Origin: Actinomycetota bacterium
GTDB lineage: Bacteria > Actinomycetota > Actinomycetes > S36-B12 > CAIYMF01
Length of the DNA: 44,973 nt
Reading direction: 5' to 3'
Assembly (NCBI GenBank): GCA_009697815.1
Contig: WLRQ01000016.1
Span: 1 to 44,973, forward strand
Below the pieces are notes generated by a model, which worked only from the letters and a program-made list of their open reading frames with translations, had not been told where the DNA came from and did not search any database. The position numbers and the translations under genes are program-made. This document shows positions 33,151 through 41,439 of the stretch, piece by piece (within the stretch, counting starts at the first letter, position 1; each line of letters starts with the position of its first letter).

Positions 33151-34473
33151 CTAGAAGTCCCCGCCGCCGAAGTCCCCGCCGCCGCCGCCGAAGTCCCCGC
33201 CGCCGCCGAAGTCCCCGCCGCTGAACCCGCCACCGCCGCTCTCGCCTGCGCCGCCCATCCCGCCGCCATACTGAGGACCGGAGAACATCCCGCCGAGCAT
33301 CGAGCCCATGAACAGCATCGACATCATGTTCATGCCGCTCGCGGCGTAGTAACCGCCCGCGTAGGGCGCGTAGGCCCGCCCCCCTTGCCAGTAGGGCACC
33401 CGTGCTCCGCCCACCGTCACCTCGCGCGCGTCCGGCATCTGGCCCGATGCGAGTGTGGTGGAACAGGCCGCGCACACGGGCACAGGTCGTGGTGCACCGC
33501 CGTCAGGAGCCCACTGCACGTCTTCGGTGCTCGGTCCGTGACGAGGGTCGACGAAGCACGGGGGACGTCGATCGGGCACGGCGTCGCCGGCGATACGGGC
33601 CTGGACGCAGGCCAGTGCATAGCGACCGTCCTCGAGGGCCGTGGTGACGCGCTGGGCGTCCTCGGGCCGCGCCATTTGGTCGGCGGAGGCCTTCGCGCTC
33701 TCGTACGCGTCAAGGGCGCGCTGGGCGTCTGCGCGGCCGGCCTCGTCGAGACGGGGGTCGTCGACGTTGATCGCGGCGACGACCTCGCCGTAAGAGGTGA
33801 CGTCTTCGTCGACGGTCGCGCGCACGGCCGCAGTCTGCCCGGCTACTTTGCGCTTGGCGCGGCGGTAGAGCAGGAGGCCACCGCCGCCCACGACCACAAC
33901 GCCGGCGAGCAACGCGACTGTGCTCCCGCTACCCGAGTCAGCGGTCGCGCCAGCACTGCTCGCCGCCGGAATCGTTCCGTTGATCCGGGCGCTCGCCTCG
34001 ACCACGAACGAGTCGAGGACGGCGAACACTCCCTCGCTGGAGTGCGCCCGGAACGCCGCAGTGGCCAGGTCGCTGACGGACACCTTCGTGTCTCCCCCTC
34101 GGAAGGAGGGGCCCACCACAACTGCGTAGGTGCCCGCGAGGCCCACGGCCGCGTGCAGCGCCTGCAATGTCGCGCTCGCATCATTCTTCACCAGTGCGCT
34201 CGCGGGCAGCACGGCGACGAAGAACGGGTGGCGGGAATCGCGGATTCGCGCACGGAGTTGATCGGCCTCGGCCGAGGTCATCGTCGGATCGGCCTCTGGG
34301 GCGACGAACACCGGATCTTCCGAGCGCAATGACGCTGCGGCCTGTGCCAGTGTGGTGTCCGCGTGCGCCACACCCGCGCTGGCAATAAAGGCCGTGACGG
34401 CGATGAGCACCACGCCCGCGCCGCGCGCAGATCTGGTGAGAGCAGAAGACAGGGATACGCGGGCACGGTTCAT
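33151..34473 (-). CDS. TPM-like secreted/membrane protein with Gly-Asp-Phe repeat tail
   Basis: This 440-residue protein has a Sec signal peptide (residues 1-38, AHA before Asp39), an exported domain resembling actinobacterial TPM-type proteins (residues 40-170), and one membrane helix at about 184-204 followed by basic RRAKRK. The cytoplasmic part has PPCFVDPRHGP and PVCAAC (Cys306, Cys334, Cys337), which recur in actinobacterial homologues and may bind metal. From about 385 the tail is glycine-rich, with GGDFGGG repeats to the end. Surface repair or quality-control roles known for TPM proteins cannot be transferred safely. It converges with the acyltransferase gene. Confidence 0.87.
   Translation of the reverse strand: MNRARVSLSSALTRSARGAGVVLIAVTAFIASAGVAHADTTLAQAAASLRSEDPVFVAPEADPTMTSAEADQLRARIRDSRHPFFVAVLPASALVKNDASATLQALHAAVGLAGTYAVVVGPSFRGGDTKVSVSDLATAAFRAHSSEGVFAVLDSFVVEASARINGTIPAASSAGATADSGSGSTVALLAGVVVVGGGGLLLYRRAKRKVAGQTAAVRATVDEDVTSYGEVVAAINVDDPRLDEAGRADAQRALDAYESAKASADQMARPEDAQRVTTALEDGRYALACVQARIAGDAVPDRRPPCFVDPRHGPSTEDVQWAPDGGAPRPVPVCAACSTTLASGQMPDAREVTVGGARVPYWQGGRAYAPYAGGYYAASGMNMMSMLFMGSMLGGMFSGPQYGGGMGGAGESGGGGFSGGDFGGGGDFGGGGGDFGGGDF
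33154..33228 (-). repeat. Short tandem repeat coding for Gly-Gly-Asp-Phe units
   Basis: GAAGTCC occurs at 33154, 33169, 33190 and 33208 (spacings 15, 21 and 18 nt) with CCGCCG filler, followed by a degenerate copy near 33223. On the minus strand it encodes the GDFGG repeats at the C-terminus of the TPM-like protein. Such GC-rich, phase-preserving units can change number by slippage. Confidence 0.9.
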
Positions 34474-34537
34474 GTGCCCATCCTCGCCCAGTCGGAGTCA
34501 ACGCGAAAGCCCGCCCCGCCGGAGTGTCCCCGGAAGG

Positions 34538-36298
34538 TCAGTCCTTGATCTCGAGCAAGATCGTGCCGCTGGGAACCGTGGCGCCCACCTCGGCAGTGAG
34601 CCCGACGACCGTGCCCGCCTTGTGCGCCGTGAGTGGCTGCTCCATCTTCATCGCCTCAAGGACGACGACGAGGTCTCCGGCCGCGACGACCTGCCCATCC
34701 TCGACCGCCACCTTCACGATCGTGCCCTGCATCGGAGCGGCCACCGCATCGCCGGATGCAGCGCTGCCCGCCTTCTTGGCCTTGTGCTTCGGGGCCTTCT
34801 TCGCGCCCCCGCCGCCGCCTCCGGAGAGGGCGAGGCCCGCGGGCAAGACGACCTCGAGGCGCTTGCCCCCGACCTCGACCGTGAGCGACTGACGCGCCTC
34901 AGGCTCGGCGATATCCGCGGCCGCGCCCGTGTAGGCCGGGATCTGGTTGTCGAACTCGGTCTCGATCCAGCGGGTGTGCACGGTGAACGGGGTGGCGTCA
35001 TCGGTGGCGAACGCAGGATCGCGGACGACGACTCGGTGGAAGGTGAGCGCGGTCGCGATGCCCTCGATCTCGAACTCGTCCAGTGCCCGACGCGATCGCT
35101 CAAGTGCCTGCTGGCGCGTGGCCCCGGTGACGATGAGCTTGGCCAGCAACGAGTCGAAGTTCCCTCCGATGACATCACCCTGTGCGAATCCCGCGTCGAC
35201 GCGCACTCCGGGGCCGGACGGGGGGTTCCACAACGAGAGAACGCCAGGAGCCGGAAGGAAGGAGCGGCCCGGGTCCTCGCCATTGATGCGGAACTCGAAC
35301 GAGTGTCCGCGCAGCGGCGGGTCGTCGTATCCGAGTGCCTCGCCGTTGGCGATGCGGAACTGCTCACGGACGAGATCGATGCCCGAGACCTCTTCGGTGA
35401 CCGGGTGTTCGACCTGCAGGCGGGTGTTGACCTCGAGGAAGGAGATCGTGCCATCGATTCCCACGAGGAACTCGCACGTGCCTGCGCCGACGTAGCCGGC
35501 CTCCTTCACGATCGCCTTCGAGGCGCTGTAGAGCTGGGCGGTCTGTGCGTCGGTGAGGTAAGGCGCGGGGGCTTCCTCCACGAGCTTCTGGTGCCGGCGC
35601 TGTAGTGAGCAGTCGCGGGTCGAGACGACGACGACGTTGCCGTGCATGTCGGCGAGCACCTGCGTCTCGACGTGGCGCGGGTTGTCGAGGTAGCGCTCGA
35701 CGAAGCACTCGCCGCGGCCGAAGGCTGCGACGGCCTCGCGCACGGCGGATTCGTAAAGCTCGGGAATCTCCTCGAGGGTGCGGGCGACCTTGAGGCCTCG
35801 ACCGCCGCCGCCGAACGCCGCCTTGATCGCCACCGGAAGGCCGTGTGCCTTGGCGAACGCGATGATCTCGTCGGCATGGGTGACCGGGTCCGGGGTGCCC
35901 TCGACCTGCGGCGCGCCTGCTCGTTGGGCGATATGACGAGCGGAGACCTTGTCGCCGAGTGACCGGATCGCATCGGGGGAGGGGCCGATCCAGGTGAACC
36001 CAGCGTCGATGACGGCCTGGGCGAAGTCGGCATTCTCCGACAGGAAGCCGTAGCCGGGGTGCACGGCGTCGGCACCGCTGCGGCGGGCCACGTCGAGCAA
36101 CTTGTCGACGACGAGGTAGGTCTCGGCGGCGTTGGAACCGTTGAGGGCGTAGGCCTCGTCGGCTGCCTTGACGTGGAGGGCATCGCGGTCGGGGTCGGCA
36201 TAGACCGCGACGCTCGCGATGCCCGCATCTCGGCATGCGCGGGCGACGCGGATGGCGATCTCGCCGCGGTTGGCGATGAGGACCTTGGAGATGGTCAT
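34538..36298 (-). CDS. accA3: Acyl-CoA carboxylase alpha subunit (biotin carboxylase plus BCCP)
   Basis: This 586-residue protein carries biotin and carboxylates it with ATP and bicarbonate, supplying acetyl- or propionyl-CoA carboxylase complexes. The biotin carboxylase half has [19 protein letters not shown] at the start, an [11 protein letters not shown]-grasp loop, [13 protein letters not shown] and the RNxE-like FRINGED block. The C-terminal BCCP domain contains EAMKMEQ with biotinyl-Lys551. Size fits AccA3 (about 600). I chose the ATG at 36298 because the protein starts exactly at the family N-terminus; the open frame upstream is not homologous. It is the last gene of the minus-strand accD-accE-maf-accA block, 166 nt after maf. 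The symbol follows M. tuberculosis by synteny. Confidence 0.95.
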   Translation of the reverse strand: MTISKVLIANRGEIAIRVARACRDAGIASVAVYADPDRDALHVKAADEAYALNGSNAAETYLVVDKLLDVARRSGADAVHPGYGFLSENADFAQAVIDAGFTWIGPSPDAIRSLGDKVSARHIAQRAGAPQVEGTPDPVTHADEIIAFAKAHGLPVAIKAAFGGGGRGLKVARTLEEIPELYESAVREAVAAFGRGECFVERYLDNPRHVETQVLADMHGNVVVVSTRDCSLQRRHQKLVEEAPAPYLTDAQTAQLYSASKAIVKEAGYVGAGTCEFLVGIDGTISFLEVNTRLQVEHPVTEEVSGIDLVREQFRIANGEALGYDDPPLRGHSFEFRINGEDPGRSFLPAPGVLSLWNPPSGPGVRVDAGFAQGDVIGGNFDSLLAKLIVTGATRQQALERSRRALDEFEIEGIATALTFHRVVVRDPAFATDDATPFTVHTRWIETEFDNQIPAYTGAAADIAEPEARQSLTVEVGGKRLEVVLPAGLALSGGGGGGAKKAPKHKAKKAGSAASGDAVAAPMQGTIVKVAVEDGQVVAAGDLVVVLEAMKMEQPLTAHKAGTVVGLTAEVGATVPSGTILLEIKD

Positions 36299-36464
36299 CG
36301 CAGTTGTGCTCCTGACGCGTGGGACTGGATGCCGATCGAAGCGGCGGGAAGACTGAAGCGAGCCTGCCAGAACCGGGGCGGGCATGGTCGGTCGGGGTCG
36401 AGGAGAGACCATCTGACCTTGCACGGGGACGCCCGAAACTTCCGTCTTGGCCGGGATGGACCCA

Positions 36465-37208
36465 TTACACGTCGCCCGAGGTTGGCACGTGGGTCGACCA
36501 CAGATCCGTCCAGCGCACGTCGATGTCGGTGAGCATCTCGCGAAGCAGAGGGAGAGAGAGCCCGATGACGTTCGAGGGGTCGCCCTCGATGCGATCGACG
36601 AATGCCCCGCCGAGCCCGTCGAGCGTGAACGAGCCCGCGACGCGCAACGGCTCGCCTGTTGCTACATAGGCCGCGATGGTGTGGTCATCGAGATTGGCGA
36701 ATCTCACGACGGTCGAGGCGACGGCGCTGGTCATGGTGTCGGTGGTGTCGTCGATGCCGAGCTGGATCAGCACGTGTCCGGTGCGGAGGATGCCCTCGCG
36801 ACCGCGCATCGCGTGCCAGCGGGACACCGCGGTGGCCTCGTCAGCGGGCTTGCCCAGCGCCGCGCCGTCGAAGTCGAGGACCGAGTCGCACGCGATCAGG
36901 AGCGCCTCGGGGAACTCCGCCCGGACATCCTCGAGCACTGCGTAGGCCTTGGCCTGGGCGAGCGCGGCGCAGATCTCCTCGGGGCTCGTGCGCCCGGCTG
37001 CCGCCAGATCGGCCTCGATGGCCGCCTCGTCGACCCCGCTCACACGCACGAACGGGTCGAGTCCGGCCGTGCGCAGGAGGGTCAGGCGTGCGGGTGAGGC
37101 CGACGCGAGGACGACGTCGGGGCGACCCAAGGCTCGCGACCGTCCGAGTGGGGACGACTCGGGCGTTGAGGCGGAAGGGTCCGCAGGGGTCCGAGGTGCT
37201 GCGCTCAT
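36465..37208 (-). CDS. maf: Maf-family nucleotide pyrophosphatase
   Basis: This 247-residue protein belongs to the Maf family of nucleoside triphosphate pyrophosphatases, which hydrolyse modified or canonical nucleotides. The domain begins at about residue 30 with [19 protein letters not shown], has the active-site CDSV with Asp108, then GKPADEATA and the DIEGD-like ending [16 protein letters not shown]. The first 28 residues are low-complexity and may not be translated. The ATG overlaps the accE stop (4 nt). Maf in the acyl-CoA carboxylase operon is a common actinobacterial arrangement, with no clear functional link. Confidence 0.92.
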   Translation of the reverse strand: MSAAPRTPADPSASTPESSPLGRSRALGRPDVVLASASPARLTLLRTAGLDPFVRVSGVDEAAIEADLAAAGRTSPEEICAALAQAKAYAVLEDVRAEFPEALLIACDSVLDFDGAALGKPADEATAVSRWHAMRGREGILRTGHVLIQLGIDDTTDTMTSAVASTVVRFANLDDHTIAAYVATGEPLRVAGSFTLDGLGGAFVDRIEGDPSNVIGLSLPLLREMLTDIDVRWTDLWSTHVPTSGDV

Positions 37209-37450
37209 CGTGGAGCGAGTGAGCTGCGCCAGCCGCCGGAGTTCAGCGGCACGCGCATCGACCGATCTGGGGCTGCCCACGCCGACCGGCGACGTGGCGC
37301 GTCCGCCTCGCCGACGGCAGATGCCGCTGCCACCACGGCGATGAGGGCCGCGAGTTCGGCGGCGGTGGGTGCTCCCCGAATGATGCGTAGCACGGGCCTC
37401 TCGGGCACCTGCTCCGAAGTCGGCGCCCCGGCGTCCACATTCGTGCTCAC
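37205..37450 (-). CDS. accE: Acyl-CoA carboxylase epsilon subunit
   Basis: This 81-residue protein matches the small epsilon subunit that stabilises actinobacterial acyl-CoA carboxylase complexes. The core [23 protein letters not shown] at about 20-42 and the C-terminal [14 protein letters not shown] ... GGWRSS block are typical, the latter being the conserved end of the family. Both ends overlap neighbours by 3-4 nt: the GTG overlaps the accD stop and the TGA overlaps the maf ATG. Such overlap fits stoichiometric synthesis with the beta subunit. Confidence 0.93.
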   Translation of the reverse strand: MSTNVDAGAPTSEQVPERPVLRIIRGAPTAAELAALIAVVAAASAVGEADAPRRRSAWAAPDRSMRVPLNSGGWRSSLAPR

Positions 37451-39054
37451 AGCGGGATGTTTCCGTGCTTCTTGGGCGGCAGCGTGGCTCGCTTGGTGCG
37501 CAGGGCACGCAGTGCCCTGGTGACCTGTGCACGAGTGTCACTGGGCCTGATGACGGCGTCGATGTAGCCACGCTCGGCCGCGATATACGGGTTCGCGAGC
37601 GTCTTCTCGTAGTCGGCGATGAGCTCGGCACGGCGGGCCTCGGGGTCCTCGCCCGTTGTGAGCTCGCGGCGGTAAAGGATGTTGACCGCGCCCTGGGCTC
37701 CCATGACGGCGATCTGGGCGGTGGGCCACGCGACATTGACGTCGGCACCGAGGTGCTTGGAGCCCATGACGTCGTAGGCGCCGCCGTAGGCCTTGCGGGT
37801 GATCACGGTGACGAGCGGCACGGTGGCCTCGGCGTAGGCGTAGATCAGCTTGGCGCCGCGGCGAATGATGCCGTTCCACTCCTGGTCGGTGCCGGGAAGG
37901 AATCCGGGGACGTCGACGAAGGTGAGCACCGGGATGTTGAAGGCATCGCAGGTGCGCACGAAGCGGGCGGCCTTCTCCGAGGCCTCGATGTCGAGGGTGC
38001 CGGCGAACTGCATCGGCTGGTTGGCCACCACGCCGACAGACCGGCCCTCGACCCGGCCGAAGCCGATGATGATGTTGGGCGCCCATAGTGCCTGGACCTC
38101 GAGGAAGTCACCATCGTCGAGGATCGACTCGATGACCCTGTGCATGTCGTAAGGCTGGTTTGGGGAGTCGGGCACGAGCGTGTCGAGCGCGAGATCAGTC
38201 TCGTTGACCGTGAGGTCGGCCTCGACGTCGAACGACGGCGCCTCATCGAGGTTGTTGCTGGGCAGATACGACAGCAGTGCCTTGACGAACTCGATCGCCT
38301 CGGCCTCGTCGCCCGACATCGCATGTGCCACACCGCTCTTGGTGTTGTGGGTGCGTGCCCCACCGAGCTCGTCCATCTCGACGTCCTCGCCCGTGACGGT
38401 CTTGATGACGTCGGGGCCGGTGATGAACATGTGCGAGGTCTTGTCGACCATGACGATGAAGTCCGTGATCGCGGGCGAGTAGACGGCGCCGCCGGCACAT
38501 GGCCCCATGATCAGCGAGATCTGTGGGATCACGCCCGAGGAGAGCACGTTGCGTCGGAAGATCTCGCCGTAGAGGCCGAGCGAGGCGACACCCTCCTGGA
38601 TGCGTGCGCCGCCGGAGTCGTTGATGCCGATGACCGGCACCCCTGTCTTCATCGCGAGGTCCATCACCTTGACGATCTTCTCACCGAAGACCTCGCCGAG
38701 GCTGCCGCCGAAGATGGTGAAGTCTTGGGCGAAGACGCAGATCGGCCGGCCGTCGACCGTGCCGTAACCGGTGACGACACCATCGCCATAGGGCCGGCTC
38801 TCGGGCAGGTCGAACGCGTTCGACCTGTGACGGGCGAGGGCGTCCAGTTCGACGAACGATCCTTCGTCGAGCAGCATGTCGATGCGTTCGCGGGCGGTGC
38901 CCTTGCCGCGCGAGTGCTGGCGCTCGACTGCTCGCTGGGGAGCCGCGTGCGCGGCCGAAGCGCGCCGCTGCTCGAAGTCAGCGAGCTTGCCGGCTGTGGT
39001 CTTGAGGTCCTCAGAAGGCGAGCTGCCCTCGGCGAGTTCTGGCGCTGCGGTCAC
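37447..39054 (-). CDS. accD5: Acyl-CoA carboxylase beta subunit (propionyl-CoA carboxylase type)
   Basis: This 535-residue carboxyltransferase transfers CO2 from biotin to propionyl-CoA (and possibly acetyl-CoA). It contains [51 protein letters not shown] (oxyanion loop) and [11 protein letters not shown], and ends in [10 protein letters not shown], the usual beta-subunit end. Length matches AccD5/PccB. GTG start with AAAGGTGA ribosome site 8-9 nt upstream. Propionyl-CoA is inferred as the main substrate from synteny (epsilon, maf, accA3, divergent birA) and similarity to PccB. It would take propionyl-CoA released by the Mcl-like enzyme at 2097, though the two genes are 34 kb apart. Confidence 0.94.
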   Translation of the reverse strand: MTAAPELAEGSSPSEDLKTTAGKLADFEQRRASAAHAAPQRAVERQHSRGKGTARERIDMLLDEGSFVELDALARHRSNAFDLPESRPYGDGVVTGYGTVDGRPICVFAQDFTIFGGSLGEVFGEKIVKVMDLAMKTGVPVIGINDSGGARIQEGVASLGLYGEIFRRNVLSSGVIPQISLIMGPCAGGAVYSPAITDFIVMVDKTSHMFITGPDVIKTVTGEDVEMDELGGARTHNTKSGVAHAMSGDEAEAIEFVKALLSYLPSNNLDEAPSFDVEADLTVNETDLALDTLVPDSPNQPYDMHRVIESILDDGDFLEVQALWAPNIIIGFGRVEGRSVGVVANQPMQFAGTLDIEASEKAARFVRTCDAFNIPVLTFVDVPGFLPGTDQEWNGIIRRGAKLIYAYAEATVPLVTVITRKAYGGAYDVMGSKHLGADVNVAWPTAQIAVMGAQGAVNILYRRELTTGEDPEARRAELIADYEKTLANPYIAAERGYIDAVIRPSDTRAQVTRALRALRTKRATLPPKKHGNIPL

Positions 39055-39107
39055 CGCGCGTCACCTTTCACGATGCGTCGTCGACCCGAAAGGTCGTTCG
39101 TGCCTCG

Positions 39108-39119
39108 TACCTTAGCCAT
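39108..39119 (+). promoter_or_regulatory. -10 box for leaderless birA transcript, shared with accD
   Basis: TACCTT at 39108-39113 lies 6 nt before the birA GTG at 39120. Read on the other strand, 39114 down to 39109 gives TAAGGT, also a TANNNT -10 box, pointing at accD. The heptamer TACCTTA is therefore a possible bidirectional -10 element. Confidence 0.6.
39109..39114 (-). promoter_or_regulatory. -10 box of the accD-accE-maf-accA operon
   Basis: TAAGGT on the minus strand overlaps the birA -10 by five bases. It would start an RNA near 39102 with a leader of about 48 nt containing the accD ribosome site. Confidence 0.5.
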
Positions 39120-39986
39120 GTGCACATACCCGATTCCTCTCGACCCGAGGCGCAGCCGAGGCCGCGGACCAGTGACCCTCGGGTCTGGGACGACGCCGTC
39201 CTCCAACGGGCGCTCGACCGCGCCAGCGACGGGACGTGGGGCCCGGTCGCCGTTCTCCCGTCGACGGGGTCCACCAACGCCGATGCAGCAGAGCAGTCGC
39301 GCGAGGGTGCTCCCGAGGGCTTCACCGTGGTCGCAGACGAGCAGACGGAGGGCCGTGGCCGCCTGGGTAGGGCTTGGCAGTCGCCCTCGGGGGCAGGGCT
39401 GGCGATGTCGGTTGTCCTGCGCCCTCGACCGCCCGCTGACACGTGGGGGTGGCTTCCGCTCATCGCCGGCTTGGCGGTGGTCGACGCCCTAGATGTCGCG
39501 GGTGTGGTGAGTGCATTGAAGTGGCCCAACGACGTTGTCGTCGACGCTGCCGCGCGCGATGGGGGCCCTGGGCCGCGCAAACTCGGCGGTCTGCTGCTCG
39601 AGCGGGTGGGTGACGCTGTGGTCGTCGGCATCGGGCTCAATGTCGACCTCGGGGCAAGCGAGCTCCCGGTGCCCCATGCGACGTCCACCTCCCTCGAGGG
39701 CTCACCTGCCGGACGCGAGGATCTCCTCGTCGAGATCCTCGAGAGTCTCAGGCGTGGCTATACCCTGTGGCAGAACAACTCCGGCGATGCGGCAGCGTCG
39801 GGAACAGCGGCTGCGTACAGCGCGCGATGCCTCACCCTGGGGAGGTCCGTGCGCGCGCTCCTCCCCGGCGACGGGGTTGTCGAGGGCGTCGCCACGGCCA
39901 TCGATTCCGATGGCCGACTCGTGATTGCCTGCCGGGATGGCTCGAGCCGCGCCCTGTCTGCGGGCGACATCGAGCACTTGCGCTGA
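39120..39986 (+). CDS. birA: Biotin--[acetyl-CoA-carboxylase] ligase
   Basis: This 288-residue enzyme activates biotin with ATP and attaches it to the Lys of BCCP domains, here Lys551 of the alpha subunit encoded next door. The catalytic domain has PSTGSTNADA, the biotin loop GRGRLGR (78-84), KWPND (134-138), the catalytic-region KLGG (154-157) and GIGLNV, followed by the small C-terminal SH3-like domain. There is no N-terminal helix-turn-helix, so it is a ligase only, not a biotin repressor. The GTG is leaderless. Being divergent from accD fits a functional pair. Confidence 0.95.
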   Translation: MHIPDSSRPEAQPRPRTSDPRVWDDAVLQRALDRASDGTWGPVAVLPSTGSTNADAAEQSREGAPEGFTVVADEQTEGRGRLGRAWQSPSGAGLAMSVVLRPRPPADTWGWLPLIAGLAVVDALDVAGVVSALKWPNDVVVDAAARDGGPGPRKLGGLLLERVGDAVVVGIGLNVDLGASELPVPHATSTSLEGSPAGREDLLVEILESLRRGYTLWQNNSGDAAASGTAAAYSARCLTLGRSVRALLPGDGVVEGVATAIDSDGRLVIACRDGSSRALSAGDIEHLR

Positions 39987-40047
39987 TATCGGCCGGAACT
40001 GGCGCGTTGAGGTCCCATAGGGATGTCGGACCTGCCACGATTCGACC

Positions 40048-40626
40048 ATGGGCTACCCGAAGAAGTTGCTGGCGGACGACGAGGTGATCGTCTACGAACT
40101 GCGCCCCCACTGGCGGGCGCTGGTTGCACCGGCGTTCGTGTTTCTGCTCTCGATCGCGGTGGGCACCTACCTGCTGGCCGTGTTCGGGACCGGAGACGAG
40201 GTGTGGACCTCTGCGGTCCGCTGGATCGTCGGCCTAGCGATGCTCTTCTCACTCGTGGTCTGGGTCCTGCGCCCGTTCGCCTTCTGGTGGACGACGCAAT
40301 ACGTATTCACCGACCACCGGATCATCGTGCGCACAGGCCTGATCGCCCGCAAGGGGCGCGATATGCCGCTCTCCCGGGTGAACGACGTGTCTTTCGAGCA
40401 CGGGATGGTGGAGCGGTTCCTCAACTGCGGGACCCTCATCGTCGAGTCCGCGGGAACCCAGGGGCAGTTGGTGATCCGCAGCGTGCCCAATATCGAGCAG
40501 ATCCAGCGCGATATCTATCGCCTGCACGACGAGGACGACGACCGTCGTCGGCGTCGCTCGGATGAACCTGATCCTGAGCGGGGCCCGGGCAGACAAGCCC
40601 CCGCGCCCCGGCCCAGCGAGGACTGA
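40048..40626 (+). CDS. Membrane protein with bacterial PH domain
   Basis: This 192-residue protein has two membrane helices (about 24-46 and 57-74) and a bacterial PH-like domain (about 84-160) beginning YVFTDHRIIVRTGLIARKGRDMPLSRVNDVSFEHGMVER, a recognisable bPH block that I quote only in part below 20 residues elsewhere. The tail is charged (Glu/Asp/Arg) and ends in Pro-rich sequence. It lies 61 nt after birA on the same strand and this order is common in actinobacteria, including mycobacteria (from memory). Function is unknown; the fold suggests membrane-surface binding to a lipid or protein. Confidence 0.85.
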   Translation: MGYPKKLLADDEVIVYELRPHWRALVAPAFVFLLSIAVGTYLLAVFGTGDEVWTSAVRWIVGLAMLFSLVVWVLRPFAFWWTTQYVFTDHRIIVRTGLIARKGRDMPLSRVNDVSFEHGMVERFLNCGTLIVESAGTQGQLVIRSVPNIEQIQRDIYRLHDEDDDRRRRRSDEPDPERGPGRQAPAPRPSED

Positions 40627-40752
40627 ACCGGCCTCGTCCGCTCTCCTGACGACGCTCCGGCCCCTGCGGCAGCACTGCCTCGTGCTCGCGGGGCACGGTC
40701 TTGCATAACTGCGTGGGCCGCAAGTGGCACTGCCTTTTAGGCCATCGTCAAC

Positions 40753-40764
40753 TATTCTCCCCCA
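40753..40764 (+). promoter_or_regulatory. -10 box for leaderless response-regulator transcript
   Basis: TATTCT at 40753-40758 lies 6 nt before the GTG at 40765. It is the most AT-rich point of the gap between the PH-domain gene and the two-component genes. Confidence 0.55.
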
Positions 40765-41436
40765 GTGAACCGCGTTCTCATCGCCGAAGACGACCTCGAT
40801 ATCAGCGATCCGCTGGTGCGCGCTCTCGGCCGTGAGGGCTATGACGTCATGCACGTCACTGACGGACAGCAGGCCCTTGACCTCGCCATGGCAGGGGGCG
40901 CAGACATCCTGGTCCTCGATCTGGGGCTCCCAGGCATGGACGGCCTGGAGGTATGCAGGTCCTTGCGGAGTAGCGGATCGGCCATCCCCGTTCTCGTCCT
41001 CACCGCTCGCACGGGAGAGCCAGACCTCGTCGTCGGCCTCGACGCCGGAGCCGACGATTACGTCGGCAAGCCCTTCCGGCTCGCTGAGCTCCTGGCGCGG
41101 ATCAGGGTCCAGTTGCGCCGCTCAGTGGTCCAGGACAACGAGATGGTCACCGGCGGGGATGTCTCGATCGACCTGGCCTCCCATCGCGTGATGGCAGGAG
41201 GACGAGAGGCGTTTCTCACGCCCAAGGAGTACGACCTCCTCCTGGCCCTCATGCGGCGCGCAAACGCTGTCGTCGGCCGCGACGAGTTGATGCGCGAAGT
41301 GTGGCGCACCGAATGGCTCGGTGCGACGAAGACCCTCGACATGCATATCTCTACTCTGCGCCGAAAGCTCGTCGACTCCAGCGCCAAGATCAGCACCGTG
41401 CGGGGAATCGGGTTCCGGTTCGAGAAGGATCACTGA
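40765..41436 (+). CDS. OmpR/PhoB-family response regulator
   Basis: This 223-residue regulator has an N-terminal receiver domain with the acidic pair Glu8-Asp9-Asp10, phospho-acceptor Asp52 in LVLDLGLPGMDG, and the conserved Lys of GKPF near residue 102. The C-terminal winged helix runs from about 130 to 223, with PKEYDLL, and the TVRGIGFRF end typical of OmpR. It is expected to be phosphorylated by the histidine kinase 3 nt downstream and then to bind promoters. Targets cannot be predicted; the operon is not adjacent to an obvious structural gene. Confidence 0.95.
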   Translation: MNRVLIAEDDLDISDPLVRALGREGYDVMHVTDGQQALDLAMAGGADILVLDLGLPGMDGLEVCRSLRSSGSAIPVLVLTARTGEPDLVVGLDAGADDYVGKPFRLAELLARIRVQLRRSVVQDNEMVTGGDVSIDLASHRVMAGGREAFLTPKEYDLLLALMRRANAVVGRDELMREVWRTEWLGATKTLDMHISTLRRKLVDSSAKISTVRGIGFRFEKDH

Positions 41437-41439
41437 GCG

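Noticed and set aside
36465..37748. Maf gene extended upstream to 37748
   Set aside because: The extension overlaps accE and the end of accD in another frame; Maf homology begins well inside.
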